From Symbiodinium natans (taxonomy: Eukaryota > Sar > Dinophyceae > Suessiales > Symbiodiniaceae), in NCBI GenBank assembly GCA_905221605.1, contig CAJNDS010002576.1:62001-126000 (forward strand): a stretch of DNA of 64,000 bases. Reading direction: 5' to 3'. Below the pieces are notes generated by a model. The model was not told the DNA's origin. It saw only the letters and a list, made by a program, of their open reading frames with translations, and did no database searches. Within the stretch, counting starts at the first letter, position 1; each line of letters begins with the position of its first letter. The translations under genes and the position numbers were made by a program. Of the stretch, positions 24,987 through 35,300 are shown one piece after another.

Positions 24987-25508
24987 ATGCTGGATCATTG
25001 TCTTCGATCATTGGGGTTTACCCGCTTTCATATTCAAGTTCAACTCAGCCATAATTATCACTTTCATGGCAACTGCCGTAATTTTATTAATGTCGGCCTC
25101 CTCGAGCGCAGCGCAGTCGTGTTTTGGGTTTCGTGGGCCCCAGAGCCGATGACGAAGCAGCTGCTCTCAGAGCTTCAGGAGGAGACCGCGATCACACGCG
25201 TGGGGGCGAAGAATGTCAAGAGTTGGCTGCAGCAGAAGTCGGGCGAGTTCGTGCACTTGTGCCGAGATGCTGCACGCGAAGGCAAAGAAGAGACATCCAT
25301 GCAAATTTGGACAGGGCCAAACTGGACAATAGTCCAAGAAGCAAGGGCGACCGAGCTAGCGGAACCAGGCGTAGCTTGGGATGTCGATTGCGAAGTGCTT
25401 GCGCCGTTGCTGGAAGCGCAACTGAAGCGCTTCCATCTTCCCACGTGTAGCGCAACGAAGTGCCGGTTCAGCAGCTCACAGCTCCTTGCTGTGACGAATG
25501 GCCCCTAG
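24987..25508 (+). CDS. Hypothetical protein, about 173 aa
   Basis: The frame is open from 24900, but the first in-frame ATG is 24987, with another at 25149. The C-terminal half is a mixed charged helix region with Gln, Glu, Lys and Trp. No motif, signal peptide or membrane segment is recognised. It lies about 480 bases upstream of the ADP-ribosyltransferase gene in the same orientation and could be an upstream exon of it or a separate gene. Low certainty. Confidence 0.3.
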   Translation: MLDHCLRSLGFTRFHIQVQLSHNYHFHGNCRNFINVGLLERSAVVFWVSWAPEPMTKQLLSELQEETAITRVGAKNVKSWLQQKSGEFVHLCRDAAREGKEETSMQIWTGPNWTIVQEARATELAEPGVAWDVDCEVLAPLLEAQLKRFHLPTCSATKCRFSSSQLLAVTNGP

Positions 25509-25984
25509 GTGGGCCTTGGGATTTCTTTTGTACATTCTCTCTTAAAATGGGTTTGGAGGAGCCTCTTTTCAGAGGGGTTATTACAGAGCCCCAACCTAGG
25601 CCCTTCTGGTCACAAGCTGCTTGGGAAGGGCGCGCACGGAATTGAGGTGCGGGCCAGTTGGACGCCGAACGCAGCCGAAGCTTCCATGGTCGCCCCCCAG
25701 GCGTCTTTCGTGCCATTGCCGCGGCCCACGGTCAATTCTGCACCACGCGGTCGGAGGTCGCACCAGCGTTGGGCGGACGGCCTCGAAAGTGTTGATGCAG
25801 GACGCCGCGACTTCTTCCCAGCCGGTTGGGTGCCCAGCAAAGCTGTCGCGGAGTCGATCCAGACCTTGGGCTACAGCCCGCCACAAGGCTCAAAATTTGG
25901 CTTGCCGTTACACATAATTATTATCAACAGGTGTCAAGGTCGGGGTTTGAGGTTTTGTGTGCTAGGTTGCAGTGCGGCTCCGTG

Positions 25985-26198
25985 ATGCAGAGGGCAAGCG
26001 CAATTGCAGAAGAGTTGCGAGAGATGGGCATGGGCTACATGAGCATGGAGCATTCAGCGGCCGTCTTGGCGTACACACAAGAGGACGCGCGCGGCGTTTT
26101 AGTTCATAGGTTTTGCAATCGCTCACCCTCGCCCGAAACTGCAAGGGCTTTCCGTGTTGCTCTGTCTTGCTTCTTAACCGAACAGGTTTCTGCGATGT

Positions 26199-26237
<39 letters not shown>

Positions 26238-26740
26238 CCCCCCCAAAGGAGGACCCGTGCCTCTACATGAAGCTCAACGCCGCGATGCGCTCCCAAGATC
26301 CCCAGGATGAGAGGAGGCTGAAGGTCTACCTGGACTACATCTACCATCTCACCGAGGCCCTCGCCCTCTTGCCGGCGTATGCAGGGGCGGCCTACCGTGG
26401 TACAAGCATCTTCTTCAAGAGTGGCTTGTACGAAGTCGGCAAGAAGATCACCTGGCAGGCCTTCACCTCCACGACCCGGGACCAGCTCGCGGCCATCAGC
26501 TTCCTCCAGTGTGAGTCCAGGAAGCTGTCGGGGACACTTTTCGTGCTGGAGGTGAAGTCCGGTAGGAGAGTGGAAGCAATCAGCGAGTTCGTGGAAGAGA
26601 AGGAAGTGCTCGTGAGCTACAACTCGTTTTGGGAGGTTACCAAGATCGTGACCTCCCCGGCGGAGAAAGCAGAGCTTTGCGACGACTTGAGTGCCTATAA
26701 CTTGTCGGACTTGGACGTCTACTGCTTGAAGCAGTTGTAG
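25985..26740 (+). CDS. Mono-ADP-ribosyltransferase, arginine-type (R-S-E fold)
   Basis: The frame is open from 25826 without an ATG; the first Met is at 25985 (251 aa). Residues about 98-235 resemble the NAD:arginine ADP-ribosyltransferase fold. The catalytic arginine is in AYRGTS (R138), the Ser-Thr strand in AFTSTT (S162), and the E-x-E turn in VEEKEVLVSY (E205, E207), in the right order and spacing. Such enzymes transfer ADP-ribose from NAD to arginine side chains. There is no signal peptide in this model, so a cytosolic role is possible. A proline run of about 15 residues at 73-87, encoded by a C tract, separates an N-terminal helical region from the catalytic domain. The N-terminus may continue into an upstream exon, because 25914-25919 resembles a splice acceptor. 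The family includes both host regulators and secreted effectors, and I cannot tell which this is. Confidence 0.7.
26200..26244 (+). repeat. Poly-C tract inside the ADP-ribosyltransferase gene
   Basis: 35 consecutive C, one T, then nine C, read as polyproline. Length is prone to slippage in replication and sequencing. Any change not divisible by three would disconnect the catalytic domain from the N-terminus. Confidence 0.95.
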
Positions 26741-28017
26741 AGGTCTTGAGCGGACCCCACGACTTGTGGACTGGTTTGTCCTCTTTCGTTGGTGGAGGTT
26801 TGAGAGCTGAGAAGACAAGGCAGAAGCTGCCACGATCCCTGGCGCAATAGGAGGTGCCCTGACATACTGGCATCCACTTCACGTATCACTTGCTTTAATG
26901 TGCTGAAGCATCTGAGCCCGCGCTTCCCTTCAAAAAGCCGTCCCAGAAACCTTGCACACTCCAGCAAAAACCCTCACTACCTTCATAAACTCTACATATC
27001 TTTTGTTACCTTTCAACCTAAACCCTGCCTAAACCTTGAGCTGCAAGGCAGCGCCAAAATGGAGAAGGGTTTTATGGTTTGGGGTTTCTTGCAAGTGTGC
27101 ATGACATCGTTGAACAACTTCTGTGCTGAAACTCGAAGCTTGTAAGATTCTTTTTGGGCAAGGATGGGACGTCCGCGAGGTTCAGGGTTGAGGGTTTAGG
27201 GCTTCTAAGGTTGCGGGTTAAGGGTTCAGGGTCCCGGGTGTTTCATAGATCATGCTCGGGGTAGTGCGAGCAGGAGTGCGTGCAGGGTTTAGGGTTCAGC
27301 AGCTCATGTATTGGCTTTCACGTTACCGCCACAGGATCAGTCGTCTGCCGGGTACAGATATTTAATCATATGCAGTTTCGAATCGCAGAGTACTTTTGCA
27401 TGCAACATATACCCTCTGTAGATTCCGTAGAAGTGCGCGCGCTTCGCATTCCGCGTACCCTTACCTGTGAGTTGATGCTTTGCATCCATATCGACTCGTC
27501 CGTTCTTTTCTCCTTCTTGGCTCGAGCCAAGACATGGAAGCCGCCGGCCTCCGCGAGGCGGGGTGGGGGAGGAGTTATGCGAAGTTGTTAAACTCTGGTC
27601 AGTACAGGTCTCTGCAATCTCTAATTGCAGTATACTCCGGTATTCTAGCCGAGATTCTAGCCTTTGTACTACACTCAAGTATACTTACCCATACTCTACA
27701 GGAATCTCTAATTGCTGTATACCCTCTGGTATTCTCGCCTTGGTACTACACGCAGGTATACCATAGTTCTGCAGGAGATCGTGTACACTAGACGGGAGCG
27801 CTGCAGGGACCTCTTCACCCGCACCTTGGGCAACAGGGAAGCGCATCATATGCCCATAACACCAGTGCATTTCTACATAGTATCAACAGTATACAATATA
27901 CTATACATGACATTCTGTGTGCTATTATAGATGCACGATCCTGCGCATCTTGCGTGCGACATATGACCGAAGTTGTTCAAGGCTGGAGCTGCTTTGGACC
28001 GGGTTTACACAAAAGAG
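26741..28017. other. AT-richer intergenic DNA left of the gypsy element
   Basis: Short TTTAGGG-derived pieces (27,180-27,300), then TATAC-rich sequence (27,620-27,930) resembling the DNA right of the insertion at 45,001-45,330. The retrotransposon therefore appears to have entered one AT-rich intergenic region. No gene recognised. Confidence 0.5.
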
Positions 28018-28115
28018 GGCTTGTGAGCAGGTCAAAGCATGCATGGTGTGCTTGCTTAGTGCTAGTGCAGCGTGTTGTTTTCCTTTGCATGTGTAGTTTT
28101 GCAATTCGTAACAAT

Positions 28116-28134
28116 GCCAATGTTTTGGCTCAAG
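28116..28134 (+). promoter_or_regulatory. Spliced-leader-like string in the LTR
   Basis: Reads GCCA, ATG, then TTTTGGCTCAAG. The dinoflagellate spliced leader ends GCCATTTTGGCTCAAG, so this is that 16-mer with a three-base insertion. The last 12 bases are exact and are followed by TACC. The same string is at 44800-44818 in the 3' LTR. It could be a captured leader from a trans-spliced transcript, or a promoter or translation mimic. Confidence 0.6.
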
Positions 28135-28190
28135 TACCGAGCTTGTGCCTTTGAGCACGGTAGTTTCGTACAGTAGCTCTTAGGTTGCTG

Positions 28191-28209
28191 TGCGGTCCGA
28201 CCGGACGCA
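28191..28209 (+). other. Bulged-G hairpin, LTR copy
   Basis: TGC, unpaired G, GTCC, loop GACC, GGAC, GCA. All seven pairs are Watson-Crick. Repeated at 44875-44893 in the 3' LTR. Confidence 0.6.
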
Positions 28210-28391
28210 CTCAGGCGTAGCTGCACAAGTGCTTGAACTCGCGAAGTCGTAAAACAGCGTGACCGGGCTGTGATTGCATTGGTTTAGTGCAAGTCCAGTG
28301 CTGGTCGACTTCACAATTGGGGGCTGTTCTGGGAAACGTACAGCTCTTGTGCCTACGGCCCGAGTGGGCAAGCATTGCTTTGCTTGTCTGT

Positions 28392-28413
28392 CGCGGTCCG
28401 TGACCTGGACGCG
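28392..28413 (+). other. Bulged-G hairpin, GTGNCCT-loop subfamily, leader copy
   Basis: CGC, G, GTCC, loop GTGACCT, GGAC, GCG. Lies in the untranslated leader upstream of gag. Confidence 0.7.
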
Positions 28414-28431
28414 TGGACTGTGTGCCACGCT

Positions 28432-28496
28432 TGCGGCCTGTTAACCAAGGCGCGGCGCTTCGTGTGCCACGCCTGCGGCCTGCTAACCAAGGCGCG
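28432..28496 (+). other. Two tandem bulged-G hairpins just before the gag ATG
   Basis: A 42-base tandem duplication, each copy folding as TGC, G, GCCT, an 8-base loop, AGGC, GCG (28432-28454 and 28474-28496). The second ends four bases before the ATG at 28500, in a position to affect ribosome loading or RNA packaging. Confidence 0.65.
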
Positions 28497-28499
28497 GCG

Positions 28500-29396
28500 A
28501 TGTCCGCAGAGGTTGCAGGTCAGGCCGAGGGCGTCACCCTCCTCGAAGCGATCGAGGGTGGTGACGTTCCCTATCCCGAGCGGATGAGCTACGTCGCTTG
28601 GCTTAAGTGGCGTAGGGAGACCGGCAGTCGTCCGCTGTCCAAGCGGGATGGGGTTAGCACAACGCCAGAGCAGGAGGCGGCTCTTTGGCGAAAGGTTATG
28701 AAGTTCCTCCACGACGCCGAAGGCGAGGACGAGGAGGAAGAGGAAGAAGAAGAGGACTCCGAGCTAGTTCCTGAGGCCTCGGGCGCTGGAGGCGACAGTC
28801 CGCCGCGGGTGGACGTCAGCGCCGCGGCCAGGGAGCTGGCCATGGTCCCTACCGGTGCTGCCTATGTCCCTGCTACGGCACCAGGGTCCCGCCTGGCGGG
28901 GCCGTCCGGTCCGCCGTCGACAGCAGGTTCAGCGCCAGGCACCGCAGAGGGCTTGCAGGCGGAGCTGCGCGCGATTTTCCGTCCAGACCAAGAACCGGTC
29001 GCGGACTACTTGACGCGCGTTTCGCGGATTGTCCTCGCGCTCAAGGCGCATGGAGTCACGGTGAGCTCCCGTGACCTTGACGCCTTGAGCACCAAAGCCA
29101 CCCTCCTTGCGGATGAGTTCTCGAAGATAGGCGGGGACTGGCATCCGACAAAGATGGTCCGTCGGCTGCGGACCAGATTCTCGGTCGCGGCTTTGCGCGG
29201 TGGCGAGGACCCCGAAGACGCAGAGGAGATTCAGCGTGAAATCCAATGCATCGGGGAGCTTATCCTCGCGTTGGGGGAAAAGAAAGCTCGAGCCAAGAGA
29301 AGGTTTGGAGCTCCCCGTCCGATGTGCCAGTTGAAGCCGTGGGGCCGCGTTCCCCAGGGCTCCCACAGCCTGCGACTGCAAGTGGGTTGGGGGTAG
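28500..29396 (+). CDS. ORF1: Gag N-terminal protein, 298 aa
   Basis: The first ATG of the open frame is at 28500; upstream codons in frame lack ATG and carry the leader hairpins. There is a Trp-rich N-terminal helix region, a strongly acidic tract of consecutive Glu near residues 76-87, and a Pro/Ala-rich linker. A helical region at about 160-280 (with ADYLTRVSRIVLALKAHG) resembles a capsid or matrix helix bundle. No zinc finger is present. The end overlaps ORF2 by 151 bases in the -1 frame. No canonical slippery heptamer sits in register in the overlap (GGGGGAAAAG at 29273-29282 is out of phase), and ORF2 has its own ATG. The Gag assignment rests on position and composition. Confidence 0.6.
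   Translation: MSAEVAGQAEGVTLLEAIEGGDVPYPERMSYVAWLKWRRETGSRPLSKRDGVSTTPEQEAALWRKVMKFLHDAEGEDEEEEEEEEDSELVPEASGAGGDSPPRVDVSAAARELAMVPTGAAYVPATAPGSRLAGPSGPPSTAGSAPGTAEGLQAELRAIFRPDQEPVADYLTRVSRIVLALKAHGVTVSSRDLDALSTKATLLADEFSKIGGDWHPTKMVRRLRTRFSVAALRGGEDPEDAEEIQREIQCIGELILALGEKKARAKRRFGAPRPMCQLKPWGRVPQGSHSLRLQVGWG
28895..28915 (+). other. Bulged-G hairpin
   Basis: GGC, G, GGGCC, loop GTCC, GGTCC, GCC; one G-U wobble. Within ORF1. Confidence 0.5.
29167..29189 (+). other. Bulged-G hairpin
   Basis: TGC, G, GACC, 8-base loop, GGTC, GCG; one wobble in the outer stem. Within ORF1. Confidence 0.5.
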
Positions 29397-32300
29397 GTTT
29401 GGACCGTGGAGGTTTACACACTGCCGAGGTTGCAGGTGGTCCTTCCGCGGCCCGTGACCTGGGCGCGACGGACGGCGATTCCCCTTTGCGCGCAAAGCTC
29501 GCGGCGCTGGAGATGGAGATAGAAGCCCTGAAGCGAGGTTCAGACGGCGGAGGTTCGCAGACCGGGTCCCAAAACCCGGCGGGCGATTTCGCCGCCGCAC
29601 TCGCCGCCCAAACTGAAGCGCTGAAAGAAGCGTTAGCGCAGAGGGGCGGGCAAAGCTCCATAACGACGGTCAAAACTGACCTCACGTGGCCGACGCTGAC
29701 CGACGACAAGTCGGACGCGCGAGACGTTGTCCTGTTCTACGAGGAGTTCGAGGACGTCTGCGCGCTCGCCAACAACTGTCGCGGTATGAGTGCGCGCGAG
29801 AAGCTGCTAGCGCTACGCGGGCGCTGCCGCGGCTCGCGCATGAAGACGTACACGAACGCCTACCGCGCAGCGTGGAAGTCGGGAGAGGTTCTCTCCGACC
29901 CACAGGCAGTGTACGACCGCATCAAGAACAAGCACTTGATGTTCGGGGAATCGCGGGAGGAAAGAGAAGTCCGCGTGGATGGTGAGCGTGCCTCCCTCGC
30001 TAAGGGCAAGCTCACAGGCCACCAATTCGAGCCTTTGTTTGAGGCGTCGATCGCGGACCTTGAGGCGGTGGGCCTTGGGAAGACCCCACGAGAGTTGTAT
30101 CTCTCGTACCTCCGCAAGATGCCCCCGTATCTCCAAAAGGAGATACGTAACGATAAGCGGTTGTGGCCCGGCGATCCCAAGGACGGCGGGCTGAGAGGGC
30201 CGCAGACTTGGGAGGAGAGCCACAAAGTCGTCTTGGAGTACGAACAGAGGGAAGCAGCGCACCGTGCTGTTTCCCACTCTGTGTACTCCACGACCGGCTC
30301 TCCAAGCGCGGACCCGTCGGTCGCGCTAGCCGAGGCTCAGAAGGAGATTCGGAGCCTCAAGGCCGCCGCTAAGGCCGCTGCGAAGGGAGCAGCTGCCGCG
30401 GCCAAGGCTGGCGCGGATCAGACGTTTGCCGCTGCGTCGAAGGGAGCTGGCAAAGGAGCGGACAAGAAGATCTGCTTCCACTTTCGCGACCACGGGAATT
30501 GCCCGAAAGGGGATGCCTGCCCGTTCAGCCACGACAAGGAGCTTCGCAGAAAAGCTCTCGCGGCCAAGAAGGGTGACCAAACCTTTGCCACGGCGAAAGG
30601 CAAGGGCAAGGGGAAGGGAGGTGGCAAGGCAAAGGCCAGCGCTAAGCCTAAGGCTGCGGCCAAAGGCGCGGCAAAGCCACCAGGCACTGTTTGCCCCTTT
30701 TTCTCCAAGAATGGGTCGTGCAAGAAAGGAGCCAGCTGCGACATGGTCCACAACCTGACGACCTCAGGAGGGACGCCGGCCTTGCCTGCCAACTGGGCCG
30801 CGCCCTCCGGGGCTTCCATGTCCAACCCCTTCGCCGCGTTCAGCGTCCAGATAGGCAGCTCAGGCGTCCAGGCAGGCGTCTCAGGAGCCGCAGGACGCGC
30901 CGCGGTGCAGCAGCACGCGCTTCCGTTGAGCAAGGGTGGGCGGGACAAGTTCGCCACCCTGGACGATCTGCCGAAGGACTGGTGGAACCTGGCGGACAAC
31001 GAGCCAGGAGGCTACCAGTACAGAACGGTAGTCCAGGTGCTCGACCGTAAGGTCGAGTGCATGCTCGACGGATGCGCCGGCGCAAACCACGTAACCGAGG
31101 AACTTGTGGTGGGCATGATGAACCGGGCTGCAGAGCTGGGGATCGGTACCGAAGATCCCGGCTTCCCGGTCGTGAGACTCGAGAAGTGGGTCCACCCCGA
31201 ATATGTGCATGGCATTGCTTCGGGAGCCCCCGTTCCTCTGAAGGGGGCAGCAGTCTTGCGCGTCACGCTGTTGGAAGGCAGGACGGCGGACGACTGTCGC
31301 CCCAACACTGAAATTTTCGTGCGATGCAAAATCGCAGCCAGGGGGACGTCCGATTGGCACGGACTGATCCTCGGCGGCAGAGCGTTGGACTGCGCCGGAA
31401 GGATGGGCCTGGGCTTCAGGCCGGGTCCCGACTTTCACGTCCTCGACACGCTGGGAATCAGGATGCCCAGGTGCGAGGATCACAGCAAGACCCGGAAGGA
31501 CAGGGCCTACGCCTTCGAAGCGCGGTTGTCGAGCCTGGACGACGCGTCATGCACCGAGCCTGGGGGCGGAAGCCGGGAGCTCCTCCGCTACGACGGGGAA
31601 GAGCCTCTCGAGCTCTCGCCAGGCGACGGGGTGCTGGTGCCGGTCGTGCGGGAGCAAGGAGTCTCCGCAGAGGGATCCCTGTCCGAGGTAGTGCTTCCGG
31701 TGGAATGCGGGGTCGAGGCCGTACCAGGCCTTTGGCCCACAGGAGAGGGAAAGGGGTTTGTGTTGCTCGCAGCCCAAGAGTGCGATCACTCTCTCCAGCC
31801 GGGCGAGGTTGTTGCGGAAGTGCGTTCCGGCCTCGTAAGCACTGCGGCCTGTGGTTGTGGCGCGGTTGAGACGGTTTTCGAGTCGGAGCCGTCTCCGCAG
31901 GCATGTGCGGATTGTGGGGTCGCCGTTGCCTCGGTTGGCCACGACCCGTGCTTTGCTTGCGGGTCCGCGTCCAGGGCCGCGGCAAGAAGCTTCCAAGGAT
32001 GTTCCTCGTGTGCGCGGTCCTTTGGGCGGCTGCGTACCGGCGCCAGGATCGGTGTGCTATCGGTCCTTGCTGCGGTGACTGTTCTCGCTTCGGTGTGGGG
32101 CGGGAGCGGCCCAGTTGGGCGCCCTGTTGAGGAGCCTGGAGTGCTTTCTTGCTTGGACCACCTTCCAAGCGTCGACAGCTGGTGGGAGGCGCCAGGTGGT
32201 TACGCGTCTGTGTGGGGTAGGCGCCCTGCGCAGCCAGACCTTGGGACCCTGGCGGTCGAGAAGGCGCCTTACGAAACGTGCTTGCTTCAGCGCGTAGGTG

Positions 32301-35300
32301 AGGCGTGGCGTCTCTGGGACACGAGGGATTTGCGTGTGGCGGAAAGCGTTGCGTGTAGCGATGAAGTTCCCGTCACCGAACGCCTCGCGGTCTTTAGGAC
32401 GCGCAAGGGGCCACGCTGGGCTGGCTGGCGTGAGGGATCGGCCACGGCTGGAAGAGGCGCAAGTGATGCTGTGCGCCCAGCAGACGCGGTCGATACGGCG
32501 CGCTGCCCGAGCTATCATATCGTGGAGAGCTGGGACATCGAGAAGATGATCGAAGAGCCTCCAACGGACTACTATTATGAGAAGCTCGCGGCAGATATGC
32601 GCGCCCGGCACCCTAAAGCGTGCCCGCACCTCCTCGACCACCTCGTTTCCTTAGAGGGTTTCCTAGATAAGTCAATCTTGTTTGGGTTCTCCTTTGGAAT
32701 CAGCAAGGCCGAAGTTTGTGTCTCCAAAGGCAAGCTCCTGGGACACAACATTGGGCGGGACGGGAGTTCGCCTGACGAAGAGCGTTGTCAGGCGGTGATT
32801 GACTTTCCCCCGCTCTGGGAGAAGCTTCACATTCAGCAATTTTTGGGTTGCGCAAACTGGTTGCGCGGCTACCTGCCTGTTGAGTATGGGCACGCAGCCA
32901 AGATTTTAGGGCAGTGGCAGAAGCCAGGCGCCGTCTTTCCTGAAGGCGGGCTGGGCTCAGCCGCCACCGAGGGTTGCAAAGCCTTTAAAGCGATTAAGCG
33001 CATGATGCAGAATCGCATCAATTTGGCTACCTTCGACGAGGCCTCTGCTGCAGATGGGTCATGTCCCCTTGAGCAGATCGCGGATGCGTCGGGCATCGCG
33101 GTAGGGGGCAGCGTCGTGCAGATGACGCGTGACTTGAGTCAGCTCAAGGTGCTTATGACGCACTCGAAGAGCTTGACCCCCGCGCAGCAGAACTGGCCGC
33201 CCTTGATACAGGAGGCGTTCGCCCAGCTCGAGGTAAAGCGGGCGACACGCCGCATGTTTGGCTCTATTCGGACTCTGTGTTGGACAGATCATGCCAACCT
33301 TACCCGAGCTCAAACATCGGACATCGGAATGGATCCGAAGCTCGTCCGGTGGGTTGCAGAAATCCTTATGGATGGGTCTGAAATAAGGAGCCTTAGCGGT
33401 CGCTCAGCGACGCTGGGTGACAGTTTTAGCCGCAATCCCAAGGATCGGGATGCGCTCCTTGCGGCGAGGACGAAAGACCTCGAGGGCCTTTCGGGCCAAC
33501 TCCGAGGATTCGACCTGGACCAGTACCTCGGAGAGGGTACTGAGGGTGACGGACCAGTGCCCTGGGCGGTCGGCAACGACGCCGTCCCAGAGCCTGCGGG
33601 CCGTGTCCAGGCCGCGGCTGTGCCGATGTGCGTCGTCGCAGCCCTTCCGGTGCGCGTCGTGGTTGTATTTGACTACGCGCGTTGGAAAGAGCAAGACGCA
33701 GAGCTGACTGAGATCAGGCGCGTCTTCCAAGCGAGTCTCCCTGGAGTTTCTGTGGCTGTCAGGGGTTGTTGGGGTCCGTTTGAGGATACCGACGGGCTTG
33801 CCTCGCATTTTGATTGCGGGGCCGGCAGGCTCGCGGGGACCAAGAAGATCAAGCGGATCAGGGTCGACTTGCTCACTTCGTGTGCCAAGGTTCTTAGGGA
33901 AGCTTCGGGGTTTCGTCCGCAGTTCCTCGTAGGACTTGGACAAGGCGGGCTGGTCACGGCCGTCCTTAGGTGGCCTTTGGTTGTTGAGCTCACGCTCCAA
34001 GCAAGGAACCTGCAGCGCAAAGAAGCTAGGGCTGTAGGAGAGGCTTGGGCAGGCATCAAGGCTATCTGGGCGGTGCGGCCACGCCTTTGGCGCACGCAGC
34101 AAGGCCACTTGGAAGTGGCCGAGGCTTGTCCGGAACTCAAGAAGGATTTTCCGGAGCCTGCCCTGCGAGGTTTTGGGATCGTAGGGAAGCAGGCATTGGG
34201 GGCGGAAGTTCTGCGGTCCTTGAGGTTGGACGCGGTTCGTTCCATCGATGATGCCAGCATTAGAGGGATGCTGGACGAACCGTCACGACCCCTCTGGGAC
34301 CATGAGGGTCTATGCATCTGCGGCAAACGGACCTACCTGTTTTCTCGCTGCCCCGCCTGCATCGAGAAAGAGGCAGTCGATACCTCGGTGGAGATAGCCG
34401 AGCGGGAGGAGCTCGAACCTCCGCTTGAGGGCGACCTTGAGGCCCATGAGGTGGGCCTAGAGGTCAACTCCGTCCTTGCGACCTTGGATAGGACAGGAGG
34501 TTTGTTTAGGGTTAGGTCCTCAACCATCCAGCAATGGGCGGTAGGGTTCAGGACTACGCTCAAGGATGCTCCCGTTCCCACAGCATATGGCATGCTGAGT
34601 GGGAAGATATGGAAGAAGAGCCATTCCATGAAGCTCAGCCTCGGCTCCCAGCACAAGGATCTTTCCAAGTGGGGCGATGTGAAGCCTTACTGGACCACAT
34701 GGGTGGTTAGAGAAGATGGTGCTGTGGTGGCGGGGCACAACTGCTCGCCCCTGGATGCGGTTCAGGGCGACATCGTCGTGCATTGGTCGTCAGTGGTGAA
34801 CTGGCACGGCCACAGACATGTCGTGAATGAGCAGTGCGAAGTGCTCTGGAGGTCTAAGGGCAAAGAGGTTGCCTTAGACCCCTCCTTCGGCAAGCTGATA
34901 GCCCTTGTGGGTAGGGTTACTCAGGTCATTGGCTGGCGGGCAACCGGAGAAGCTTCGGATCCCCGCGGTTCTACCCGGCAGGCGTCAAGGGTCCTTGCTC
35001 AGTTCTCTGCGTCCAATGAGGGCGTAGAAGGGCATTGGACCGCGGGCGCTATCAGTCGCGGGAAGAATGCCAATGAGTGCAAGCTGGAGGGTAGAGTTTT
35101 GGCGTTTATGGGTGAGGAGCACAAGGGCCCTGCTGTGGTTCTAGAGCTTGTCAGCCATAGCCCTATCCTGTGCATTTGGGACCATTCCTCAACCAAGTTC
35201 AAGGTCGAGTTTAAGGGCGGTGTTCCGTCTTTGAGCCTGGCCGCGGGGGAGGACGAAAATCGTCGCGAACAGCTTGCGGTCGAGGCGAGGGACGCGGCGA

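Larger units (their letters stand above)
28022..28315 (+). repeat. 5' LTR of the gypsy-like element
   Basis: 294 bp, termini TGTGA/TCACA. It contains a dinoflagellate spliced-leader-like string (28116-28134) and a bulged-G hairpin (28191-28209). No TATA box was identified. Confidence 0.93.

Noticed and set aside
29271-29290. GGGGGAAAAG as a -1 slippery site between ORF1 and ORF2
   Set aside because: In the ORF1 frame the codons are GGG GAA AAG, so the heptamer register does not match X-XXY-YYZ; ORF2 also has its own ATG.
28929-29600. 223-aa minus-strand ORF
   Set aside because: Antisense shadow of ORF1/ORF2 in GC-rich sequence, as are the other long minus-strand frames within the gypsy element.
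32106-32124. Bulged-G hairpin AGC G GCCC AGTT GGGC GCC
   Set aside because: Inner stem pairs, but only two of three outer pairs form; left out of the count, as were similar near-misses at 33236, 37507, 38234 and 42494.
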